From NCBI RefSeq assembly GCF_035046485.1, contig NC_085137.1, positions 317,794,739-317,858,738 of the forward strand: DNA of 64,000 nucleotides. Reading direction: 5' to 3'. This stretch comes from Aedes albopictus (Eukaryota; Arthropoda; Insecta; Diptera; Culicidae). Position numbers and translations under genes: made by a program. The notes beneath the pieces were generated by a model that saw only the letters and a list, made by a program, of their open reading frames with translations, had not been told where the DNA came from and ran no database searches. This document shows positions 54,220-64,000 of the stretch, piece after piece (position 1 is the stretch's first letter; each line of letters opens with the position of its first letter).

Positions 54220-55600
54220 GTCATAATTACTTAGAGAGTTAGTGTCTTTGGCAAAGCTCTTTGATAAGTCAAAAACTTACAGCTGATTTACTATTGGATG
54301 TGAGATTCAGACACACTGGGCGACGCTAATTAAAAGTTTACAATAGTTTAGAATTTCTCAAAAAGTTTTCAACAAATTTTGACTAGTTGAGAAACTTTGT
54401 TTTGGCAAAATCTTTGGGTACTCTGTAAGAAGTTACAACATGTTGAATATTTTTTGAATAAATATAAAGTGCATAATTTTTCAAAATTTCAACTACCACT
54501 AGTCAGTTAGAAACTTGATCCAAACGGCTTTTAAACTGAAAATTCTGGACAAGATAAACAACTTTTCGAAAGACATCAACATTCTAGAAGTCTAAAATCT
54601 AAGTAATTAGAGTCCTGAGATATATGAATTTCAATTTCGTAGGTGTTACGTCTGTTTGTCGGCGATTCTTGTTATATCAAAAATAGATGTAACACTGACG
54701 TAATATCCATCCCATATATTTCAAGATCCTAACTATTTAGACAGTTGGTGTCCTCGACAAAATTGTTTGGCTGGTCAAGAACTTTCAATTGATGGGCCGT
54801 TTGATTTCAAATCGTTCCACTAGGAGGCGTTAGAGGGCATACACGTTTTTAGTTTATCTTATCTCCGGATCGTGATTAATTGGAAAGATGGTTGCTTCAT
54901 TAAAGTTGTTTGGTAGATCAAGGAATTTCAGTTTAATTGCCGTATGGTAATAATTTCAGCCACACAGTGGTGGTAGTTGCAAATTTTCAAAAGCATGGCA
55001 ATTTTATTAATTACCCAAAACACATTCAACAAGCCGTAACTTTTTGTAAAATATATCAAAAATTCTCGAATTTTGACTGATAGTTCCTGATCTTGTTATC
55101 TGTAATTTCTACAATATTGGACTTGATTAGTTAGCTCTACACAAAGATGGAGTGCTTTGACTGTTGTTCTATTAACTCTTATATCTAAGGAATAAGTGAA
55201 TCAAATCAAATTAAATTTTGAAAGTTATATATTGAATTATATATTGATCTTTGATTACAATTTGATTTGAGTACAAGATGTCCAAAGTGAAAAAAGTTCC
55301 AGCTTGTAGAATACTTTTCAAGAAATTCTAATACCTTGCCTGCTTTTGCAAAATGGACTTCTAGTGGCAAAAACTCGCATCTATTGGTAAATCAACTGCA
55401 AGTCCTTTACTTACCAAACAACTTTGCCGAAGAAATCGTATGTCTATGTAATAGGAGTCCTGAGATGTATGAAATTTAAAATTGGCAAGTTCTTCAGCGC
55501 CGCCTGTTGGTGGAACTCAAACTATCCATCAACTGTAAGTCTTTGACCAACTTAATAACTTTGTAATTTCGCCAATGTTTCGTCTGTTGACCACTGATAT
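54220..55600. repeat. Degenerate dispersed repeat units (AGTCCTGAGATATATGAA-type)
   Basis: AGTCCTGAGATATATGAATTT (54,610) recurs as AGTCCTGAGATGTATGAAAT (55,448). Both lie in a context of ACAACTTTGCCGAAG, AGTTGGTGTC and TTTGACCAACTT variants seen repeatedly on either strand. Units are too diverged for a fixed period by eye. Confidence 0.45.
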
Positions 55601-56649
55601 CACAGAAATTTTCGGTTTGAGTGGTATTTGATTACGATTGAAAAATTTCACAATATCGTAGTACAATTACATCGTAGATTTTGGCCAAACACCATCTCCC
55701 CCGTCTTCAAAAGTCTACGTAGTTTATGAACGGGCAATGGTACGTAATTTATAAACGATATCTTGAAAAAGAGCTCTTACACAACGAGAACGAAACTTTT
55801 TTGAATATAGAACTACGTTTGTCCAATTCAGAAGCCGTCCAAGCCAGAAAGATTTGGTTTTTTCCACAGAACTTTTTTCGTGACGTTACAACGCAAACTT
55901 CAACCAGGTGAAACTCAGGCTTCCGTGAACCGATTTACTTTCTTTTAGTCTCATTTGAAAGATCTTCTCGAGTACAAAGAGCATACAAAATTTCATGTTT
56001 GTAACGTTTTCCGTATTTGAATAAAATTTGAAAATGTTGATTTTTCGTGACTTTACAACGCAATAAAAACCCATGCTATGATCAGCTATATTTCAGAGTT
56101 GTAAAGTCTTCCGATTAAAAATCTTTTTATGCTAAAAAATCTTCATACATTTATGTACAAATGATGGAAGACTTTTAAAAAATCAGTGTATTGGTGTTTA
56201 AAATACGACATTTTGGATGAAAAGTGTGCCTAAAAGACTTAAAATCACGATTTTAATGTTAATCTTGATCGTCGTTCAATTTATATTTATTGTCACACTA
56301 ATATCATGTCGAATACATTTTTGGATAACAAAAGTATTGTAGGATGTGATAAAAATGTCAAATATGCCATAACTCAACTTTGAAAAATTGGTATTGATGA
56401 CACGGGGCCCGTAGAATGAGTCTATTACTTTTTTTTTCGCGTTCCCGTGTTAATAAGATTGCGGATTATAAAACCGTTGTACATATTTATTATCCACGAA
56501 TGTTCGCAACACGTAATATAAGTTGAAGGTGTGATGAACAAAAATACATTATCGTAAATGTTCGAAAAAGAAACCGAAATTATGCAACTCGGCACGAAAA
56601 AATCGAAGTGGGAAAACGTGGTCTACTTGTCACTGTATCGTACGGTAAT
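55601..56649. other. Unassigned AT-rich stretch with CGTGACGTTACAACG motifs
   Basis: CGTGACGTTACAACG occurs at about 54,053 and 55,880, with CGTGACTTTACAACG at 56,047. No gene recognised. Confidence 0.4.
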
Positions 56650-56972
56650 CTACATTCTTTTTGTCATTACGTTGTGAAAATGTCAACTTTTCACTGAGCA
56701 AAAAAGCGCTAAAATGGCCTACTTTTTTCACTAAAACAGAAGTGCTGAAAAATACTACTTTTCGTCACTTGTGCTGAAAAGCAGCACTTTTCGGCATTTT
56801 TGTCAACATCCTTTTATATTTATTTCCATGTGTGTAATTAATACTAGGATAAACTGTATGTTAAATGTGATTGATTGAACATGAGACTTAGTCGAACCTC
56901 ATTCTGTAGAAGTATGTAACCTAGAAACCATCCCATTCAAACCTCATTTCTCGTAATGACAAAAAAATGGTA
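56650..56972. mobile_element. ~320-bp TIR element (CATTCTTTTTGTCATTACG)
   Basis: CATTCTTTTTGTCATTACG at 56,653 faces CGTAATGACAAAAAAATG at 56,953. Inside are repeated GTGCTGAAAA and CACTTTTC motifs. A third copy of the terminus is at 53,228. Confidence 0.5.
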
Positions 56973-57410
56973 TGCAACTTGTTGCAATACTCAATTTTTT
57001 TCATCGCTCATAGTATTTATCCAACTCGGCAAGCCTCGTTGGATAAATGTACGACTCGTGCTGAAAAAACATCATTTTGCAACTTGTTGCATAAATAACT
57101 GGGGTATTGTACCATTTGGGCAGGTGTACCTATTTTGAGCACTTGTCGCTATAACTAAGTGAATTTCAAACCGATTGATTTGAATTTTTGTACAGAGTTA
57201 GATACTGTACGTGTCTAAACATACTAGATACTGTACGTATCTAAACATTGTTTTCCCATAGTAATTCTCAAACAAATTTTGAAGGGCTCGTGCAGTCTCA
57301 ATTTTCAACCAAAAGAGCTCAAATTTTGGGTGAAGGCATAGAATCCGACTACGAATCGAATAAGCGGTGTGGAGCAAAAACGATTTTCGAACCACGCTAA
57401 TATATATATA

Positions 57411-58922
57411 TATGAACAATAACTAAATTGAAAAAATATCACGGTCGCCTAATTTTCAGGAAAACTCCAGTGGAAAAAAATATTTACCACCCCCTACTTT
57501 GAAAAATCATAACTCAAGATTGAAGCATCGTAGACACATTTTTTTTTTGTGAGATCATAAGCAAATTTTCTCAGCAATTAAAAAAATACAAAATGAAAAT
57601 TGTTTTCTACAATTTTTTTTTACTGTTGAGGAAAATCGGTTGGAAAAGTCGGATTAACTATTTTCGCACTCCGGAAAAATTCTAAAAAAAATTGGAAGGA
57701 AATTACATAAGCTATATTCTGTGAAATTTTCAATATGCGGTTTTTCTCCGTTCCTGAGCTATGACCAATTTTGTGTAAATTTTCCAGATGTGCTTTTTAA
57801 GCCGTTTTTTTTTAAATCATAACTTAAAAACGAAGCATCGTAGATACAATGTTTTTTTTTTTGTGAAATCGTAAGCAAATTTTCTCAGCAATCCAAAAAA
57901 AATACAAAATTTTCCTCTGTTGAGGAAAATCGGTTGGAAAAGTCGAAAAAAAAAACTATTTAGGAAGTCCGGAATAATTCCCAAAAAAAAATTTTTAGGA
58001 AATTTTAGCTATATTCTGTGAAATTTTCAACACATGTTTTTTTTTTCATTCTGGGTAATGATCATTTTTGAGCAAATTAATAATCAAAACGGTCGAAAAT
58101 CAACCAAGACCTCGATAATTTTCACAAAATTGGTCATTACTAAGGAACGAAAAAAAACACATCTTGAAAATTTCACAAAATATTATATATATATATATAT
58201 CCTCTCATTTTTTTTTTTTGAGAATTTTCCAGACCTCCTAAATAATTTTCCTGACTTTTCCAACCAATTTTCCTCAACAGTGGAAAGCCAATTTCGTTTT
58301 GTATTTTTTTTTTTAATTGCTGAGAAAACTTGCTAACAATTTCACACAAAAAGCCATTGGGTCTACGATCTAAGTACTTAAGTTATGATTTTTCAAAGAA
58401 AACGGCTCATACAGCACATTTGGACAATTTTAACAAAATTGGTCATAACTTAGGAATGGAGGAAGGCCACATCTTAAACATTTCTCAGGATATAGCTTAT
58501 GTAGTTTCCTCTCAAAACATTTTTTTTTTAATTTTCCGGACTTCCTAAATAGTTTTTCCGACTTTTTCAACCGATTTTCCTCAACTGTGAAAAACTGTAG
58601 AAATTTTCATTTTATAAAAAAAAATGTGTCTACGATGCTTCGTTCTAGAGCTATGATTTTACGAAGTAGGTGGTGTCTGTGGAAAATGTTTGTTTGCCAC
58701 TGGAAAATTAGGCGACCCCTCTAGCGTGCGCAGCTTTTTCTTTTTTCTCACTCACTCTGGTAAACAAACAGGCGAAAGAAACTGATAATAGAGGGGGCAC
58801 TTTGCCCCCTCTTTTATCTCGCTCTTTCTTGTGTTCAACAAAATGAATGAGCGAGAAAAAAGAAAAGGCTGCGCACGCAAGTGGCCGACCCTGACGTTTT
58901 TCAATTTAGTTTTTGTTCATAT
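57411..58922. mobile_element. 1.5-kb foldback element built from repeated units
   Basis: Ends TATGAACAATAACTAAATTG and the inverse of TATGAACAAAAACTAAATTG. Within each arm a ~320-bp unit (GGAAAATCGGTTGGAAAAGTC, CATAACTTAAAAACGAAGC, GCATCGTAGA, TTTCTCAGCAAT) appears twice, so the order is unit-unit-inverted unit-inverted unit. An (AT)n tract is near 58180-58200. ORFs inside have no domains. A nested 165-bp MITE sits in the right arm. Confidence 0.75.
58719..58883. mobile_element. 165-bp MITE with 8-bp target duplication, nested
   Basis: Termini CTCTAGCGTGCGCAGC and, inverted, CACTTGCGTGCGCAGC. Flanks GGCGACCC (58711-58718) and GCCGACCC (58884-58891) are an 8-bp duplication with one mismatch, as for hAT-type elements. 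The left arm of the host foldback shows the uninterrupted site at about 57,451. Confidence 0.8.
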
Positions 58923-60226
58923 ACAGTGAACCCTACATGTGACAAAAATTTCATTAAATTCTGAGAGCCTGCGTACCAATTGTTGCGATATTTAAAAAAA
59001 AAATCACATAAATCCACCATGTTTTGGTTGCTTCATCTTCAGTTCACCGTATTTCAGCTTATGATTTAATCAGATGGGTAGAACCATTAAGCAGAATTTC
59101 CATTCCTCTTATTTCGTGTTTGTTTTTCTATGAATACTTTTCCCCTCATTTCAGCTCCATGGCTGCTAAAGCTCTATCTATTCTGAACCAAGTTGTACTT
59201 TCCATTCATATTCACTAAACCTCCATGCCATCAACCGCTCACAGTAAATAGCGAAACCAGACAGACATGCAGTCGTGGAATCCATCACTGAATGGCAACT
59301 CTCATCTTTGTACGAGATTTTTTTTTTGCATCATTCAAATTCTGACTTTAGCGGCGTGCAACCGAGCCCTCCAAACAGCACACACCTTGTGGGAATTGCA
59401 AAGAGAAAAAAAACTGAAAACATCCCATTTGAGCGGACAAGAAAGTGAGCCTCATTGAGGGAAAACATAAATTTTAATTACTTTTTCTCCGCTCAAGTCC
59501 TTGAGTCTTAGCAGTGTAACCTTCTGCACCCGTTCCCGGAGCAGCCGGCATCAGAGCAAAGCCCAACCAACCATCATCCATCGGCAATAGGAAGCTTAAC
59601 AAGCCGTCATTTATTTTTTATTGAGTTGTATATCTCTGCTTCTGTGCCACGGGGTTCTATGCGAGCTCTTCCTAACAAGTAGCAGCAACTGTCGACGCTA
59701 TTCTGTGAGCCTCATTTGACAGTGAATATATGCATAATCGGTGCATTTTGCACTCCATTAAGCTTTTTCGAGTCATCTGAGAAGCATGGCTTCGACTGCT
59801 GTGCTATAAGGTACAGAGAAACAGTGTAGTGCTTGTTGGTTGGAGTGCAATCAGAGCAGGCACTGCACTGCACTCTGCTCTGGTTTGTAAATTCATACTC
59901 TTTGGTCTTTGGTTGCTGTGATCATCAGAAGATGGAACGGTGTATCAATTTGTTTCCCGGTTTCTTGATTGAATGTCTTTCATACAAATTGGTTCCGTTT
60001 TCGGTGGGATTCCGGGCGAAACTGCATGTACAGTTATTGCATTTTTTTGCATTTATTTGCGAAGATATCTATCGAATGAATTTTTGAACTAACTTTAATT
60101 CTTAGGAGTGTTTAAGGGCGTAATGGACATTCTAAGACATTTGGCCTGTAAAACAGATCACTTTAAAGCTTAGATAGCTATTTTCGAATTATGTATTTTA
60201 CTACGAGTAGTCCCATGTGTTACCTG
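58923..60226. other. Unassigned stretch
   Basis: Mixed AT-rich and GC-richer blocks (59,500-59,760 is GC-richer) with no recognisable domain. Confidence 0.35.
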
Positions 60227-60393
60227 CCCAAGTAACACACATGTTATATAAAAGTTACGACAGCGCAAGTTTTAGCTGTACAGAAGTTTATTTTACGTTA
60301 TTTCAACACAATGTTAGAATTACGTAAAATAAACATCTATACAACCAAAACTTGCGCTGTCGTAACTCTTTTATAACATGTGTGTTGCTTGGG
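60227..60393. mobile_element. 167-bp foldback MITE (CCCAAGTAACAC termini)
   Basis: Left CCCAAGTAACACACATGTTA, right (inverted) CCCAAGCAACACACATGTTA. Arms of ~70 bases continue through AGTTACGACAGCGCAAG. TG on both sides (60225-60226, 60394-60395). Confidence 0.85.
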
Positions 60394-60724
60394 TGTGATC
60401 GACAGTCGTTGAGGTAATTAAGTCAATTATTTAAATTTGCTCAATGATTGTTGTGAACTGCAATCATTTTCTTCTAATATAAGTCCTGCACCAGAGCTAC
60501 AAGATTAATTTGCAGATATTGCAGACTCCAGGAGTCCTCATGAAAACGCATTGGCGAAATTACCCCAACTTCTTCTAGTATGTAAAGAAAAAAAACTCGG
60601 AATGATCTCACCCAGTTCCAAGTAGTCGGATGACCGCAACCACTCCTTAACTCCTTCAATTTTCTGCAATACTGTTTGCTACTAAGTGTGTATCCATTTT
60701 TATCACTTCACGAGGAAGGACAAT

Positions 60725-60930
60725 GCCCCAAACACGTGTCACTTTTTCCTCCGAACAATGCAACGCGACCGAGATTTGCATCGCGACTGCCACAAACACG
60801 CATCACTTTTTGTTTTTTCGGTCGAACAATGCAACGTAACCGAGATCCCCATCGCATTTGCCCCAAACACGCGTCGATTTTCACTTTTTCCTTCGAACAA
60901 TGCAACGCGACCGAGATCCCCATGGCAGCT
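60725..60930 (+). repeat. Minisatellite, three units of 64-71 bp
   Basis: Units begin at 60725, 60789 and 60860 with GCCCCAAACACG variants. Each contains TCACTTTTTCCTTCGAACAA-type sequence and CAATGCAACGCGACCGAGAT. ORFs on both strands across it are repeat by-products. Confidence 0.8.
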
Positions 60931-61469
60931 CATTTTTTTTCATGGAAAATATAATAGTGTAACTAGATTAGAGCAATATCGTAGTACTCATGTATTAGTA
61001 CCTACATCAACAATTTATATTGAGTACGAATTACTTAAGTTCGATTTATAATAAGATTTTCTGAAACTGTTCAACATTTAGATAGTGTTCAACAATTTGC
61101 TAATCACCCAATAGAGACTGCTTCACAATTTATAAATACACTTTGTTTGTTGAATAAAACGAACTATTTTGGTGCTTTTTATAGAATTAAATTCAACTGT
61201 CGAAATATTTTGAAGAACAGCCATGTTCTTTCTTGAAAAATATTCTGAGAAACTTAAGTCCTAATTAGGATACAGTAAGGACCAGATTTTGTCATGGTAA
61301 ATAACATTTTAGGATGACAAAAACGGGATATTTTTTTAATTTTTTTTTATTCAAGAAAAAATGTTTTGAGCTCGTCGCACGGTAGCAGCAAGTGAGGGGT
61401 TGCGAAGATATGTGGGAAAAGTCTTATTTGTGATAAAAAAGAAATCGAGTGGGTGTTAAAAGTATAGAA

Positions 61470-61530
61470 ACAAAACCCTAATTAATTCACCTAGCAATGA
61501 TGGCGCCTTTTTCGTGCCTTCGAAACCCCA
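61470..61530 (+). repeat. Second copy of the composite-element 5' end
   Basis: CTAATTAATTCACCTAG and ATGGCGCCTTTTTCGTG correspond to CAAATTAATCCACCTAG and ATAGTGCCTTTCTCGTC at 7556-7596. No array follows. Confidence 0.5.
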
Positions 61531-61639
61531 GTTACGACAAAACTCAAGTAACATGTTGATGAATATCGCACTTTTATAAGTTTAATAAAAATTCATTTCA
61601 TGATACCAGAAATTATATCGTTTATCTAGCTTTTAATGT

Positions 61640-63420
61640 TTGCCTTAAACTCTTAAAAACCGCTATCTTGTATTTTCAGCCTTTAGTTTGGATTTAAGTC
61701 CGCCATCTTGGATCTTCTAGTTGCCATTTTGGACTCCAGACTTTTTCCCCATACCAGATATACCTATATTGGAAGGCTCTAGAGTAGGCTGCGGCTTATT
61801 TTTCAAAAGTTGTTGAAACCTGGAATTCGTAAGCTCTTTTGGATTCAAATGACACAAAAAGAGAAACCTCTGAGTTTAAGCCAAAAATATTGAGATTTAG
61901 ATGTCGCGCAATCGCTTCAAAGTTGAATTTTCGAGTAATAAAAAGGTATTTTCACTTCATGTGCCATAACTTTCTCAATTTTCAATCGATTTTCAATCTT
62001 TTTTTATGAATTTCTCACAAATTAAATTTCGAATAAACTCGTAGAACATCATTTTTTTCCAAAGTCACGCAAAATATGAATTTTTGAAGATTTAATTCAT
62101 TTTTTTCTTCTTTTTACAAAAAAAAAATAACTTTAGAGTCCCATAACTTTTTAACCGTTTGACCAATTTTAAATTTTTCAGCTTGCTTTTGTAGATATTT
62201 TTGTTGCCTATCTTTGTCTGAAACAAACTTTTCATCAAAGTAGTCATTTTTATGATACTTTTAACCAAAAACTGCTAAAACATGCCTTAAAACTTAATTT
62301 TTTATGCAAAATTGGAGTTTTTGACGATTATTTGCAACTTTTTACTCCAAACCAGATACTTAGCATCATATTTAGGGATATGGAACACATTGGAGGATTT
62401 TTTTTAAATTTTTTTTTTCTCGCATTTCACACATGAAAATATTTTTTAATTCTGAACATTCCAAAAACAGAAGTTTAAGGCTTCCATATGATTATTTAGA
62501 ATGTTTTTTTCACTTTGAGCCCGAAACTAAGCATGAAAACTACTAAAATTTTGCCAAAATTTTTATTTTTCCAATAAAATACGTATTTCTGAACGATTTT
62601 TGGTATTTATCTATTTTGAAACGTTTTTATAAAAATACAGTTTGTTCACAGCATTCTTAGGCAACAAAAATATCTACAAAAGCAAGCCCAAAATATTAAA
62701 ATTGGTCAAACGGTTAAAAAGTTATGGGACTCTAAAGTTATTTTTTTTGTAAAAAGAAGAAAAAAATGAATTAAATCTTCAAAAACTCATATTTTGCGTG
62801 ACTTTGGAAAGAAATGATGTTCTACGAGTTTATTCGAAATTTAATTTGTGAGAAATTCATAAAAAAAAGATTGAAAATCGGTTGAAAATTGAGAAAGTTA
62901 TGACACTTGAAGTGAAAACACCTTTTATTACTCGAAAATTCGACTTTGAAGCGATTGCGCGACCTCTAAATCTCAATATTTTTGGCTTAAACTCAGAGGT
63001 TTCTCTTTTTGTGCCATTTAAATCCAAAAGAACTTACGAATTCTAGGTTTCAACAAATTTTGAAAAATAAGCCGCAGCCTACTCTAGAGCCTTAAACTCC
63101 ATTAAACAGCAACCAATTGGGATACACCGGCGGCAATTTTTTAACTCCGGACATATTCTACATATTATCAAATACATTCATATTTCATGATTTTGGAGCC
63201 TTAACTTCCATTGAACAGCCGTCTCTTGAATTATGAGCGCCATCTTGGATACTCTGGTCGATATATTTGAACTCCGGGCATCTTCTCCATACCAAATATA
63301 GCCATATTTCATATAGAGCCTACAATTTCATTCAACAGCCGCCATCTTGGATATCCTGGTCGCCTTTTTTTGAAATCTAGACATTTTTCCCACACCACAT
63401 ATACCCACAGTTCCGCAGTT
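61640..63420. repeat. GCCATCTTGGAT-type satellite interrupted by a large foldback
   Basis: Units with CGCCATCTTGGAT, CTGGTCG, GAACTCCGGACAT, CTTCCCCATACCAAATATA and CCATATTTCAT occur at 61,640-61,770 and again at 63,095-63,420, at roughly 110-125-bp intervals. The foldback at 61773-63093 lies between. Confidence 0.7.
61773..63093. mobile_element. 1.3-kb foldback with ~450-bp arms
   Basis: Outer ends AAGGCTCTAGAGTAGGCTGC and the inverse. Arms pair through GAAACCTCTGAGTTTAAGCC, GCGCAATCGCTTC, TTACTCGAAAATTC, AAACGGTTAAAAAGTTATGG and CAACAAAAATATCTAC up to about 62,230/62,655. The centre is about 62,433. No ORF of note. No clear target duplication seen. It is embedded in the GCCATCTTGGAT satellite. 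Confidence 0.8.
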
Positions 63421-63594
63421 ATTAATTGAAGGGCGTTCTTTGCCTGTCGTTGCATGAATTTGTATATTGTGCGGCAAGTACAATGATATACTATGCCCAG
63501 TGAGTCGAGAACAGTTTCCCGACTGGAACGGGATTCGAACCCGCCGTCTCCGAATTGGCGATCCATAGTCTTAACCACTGGGCTAACTTGAGAC
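63414..63594 (-). mobile_element. tRNA-derived SINE, family 1, copy 3
   Basis: Minus-strand head GTCTCAAGTTAGCCCAGTGG and B box GCGGGTTCGAATCCCG, then the body to TTAATAACTGCGGAAC, where it stops. It lacks the last part seen in copy 2. Confidence 0.85.
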
Positions 63595-64000
63595 GTTCAT
63601 ATTGGATATTAGTATGTGATAAACTCGCTCTTCTCGACTTTTTTGATTCCATTTAGGTCCCACAAAATCTGTACAAAATTGCAGCGCAATCGGTGAAACT
63701 ATAATTTAGCGCAAGCGGTTCAAAGTTTATATAGGATTTACTAAGGGAAAAGTTACACTTTGAAACAAAAAAATCCCAGAGATCGCCCCTTGTCTCCTTA
63801 ATTCAAATCGATCAACGATTTTTGTAGAAAAATCATTTATGAAACTTTCCTTCAAAGACCGAAAACGATTGGGTGCTTGTGGAAAAAGTTATTGGTTTAT
63901 TACCGATTAGTGATCCAACGAACGGCTTTTTGTTTTGTTTTATTAGCAGCACTGTAGCTGCTGCTGTTTCTGGGGGTGGTGATGCCTCCCGCCACCCCAT
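63595..64000. other. Unassigned right end
   Basis: AT-rich with no recognised feature; turns GC-richer (GCTGCTGCTG-type, CCCGCCACCCC) in the last 60 bases. Confidence 0.35.

Noticed and set aside
60676..61051. Overlapping ORFs on both strands at the minisatellite
   Set aside because: Periodic by-products of the 64-71 bp repeat.

Overview
This window looks like gene-poor genomic DNA from a mosquito, most likely Aedes. It is AT-rich and packed with degraded transposons nested in one another. One convincing host gene exon is present: an alpha-arrestin on the minus strand at about 50.68-51.70 kb. It has an initiator-like motif upstream and a strong splice donor at its 3' end. A DUF4780-like reading frame runs off the left edge (1-619, minus). 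The organism call is an inference from the repeat types (tRNA-headed SINEs, RTE-like, LOA-like, R1-like and Jockey-like non-LTR elements, many foldback MITEs). No rRNA, CRISPR array or bacterial-type gene was seen.

Layout. 0-5 kb: DUF4780-like ORF, a LOA/I-type 3' end at about 3.0-3.75 kb, and degenerate TTCC-rich satellite. 5-11 kb: small TIR elements, a 356-bp foldback MITE, and a 3.3-kb composite element built around a 152-bp tandem array. 12.3-16.9 kb: two RTE-like retrotransposon copies, one with its 5' part inverted in a twin-priming arrangement. 17-19.3 kb: a 133-bp tandem repeat, a CAGGGG-rich satellite and a MITE. 19.5-22.7 kb: a TIR-bounded element with subterminal TTATAAC motifs that holds a Jockey-like reverse transcriptase fossil. 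24.4-27.6 kb: RTE and R1-type fragments, a 5'-truncated RTE copy with a 12-bp target duplication, and a MITE. 28.4-31.8 kb: an end-to-end but inactive RTE-like element with a 15-bp target duplication. 33.8-37.8 and 42.2-46.3 kb: two decayed copies of a LOA-like element, the second broken up by three nested TIR elements. 38.9-41.5 kb: a second copy of the 356-bp MITE, a tRNA-like gene and satellites. 46.3-50.7 kb: AT-rich sequence without recognisable genes, possibly intron of the arrestin gene. 52-64 kb: small MITEs, two large foldbacks of about 1.3-1.5 kb, satellites and SINEs.

The elements do not form a working pathway. What links them is insertion order, which can be read from target duplications and nesting. 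The most interesting pattern is a set of four otherwise different TIR elements that all begin with a CCCA-type terminus followed by AAC and sit between 2-bp direct repeats. I found no convincing new functional system; several repeat structures merit checking.
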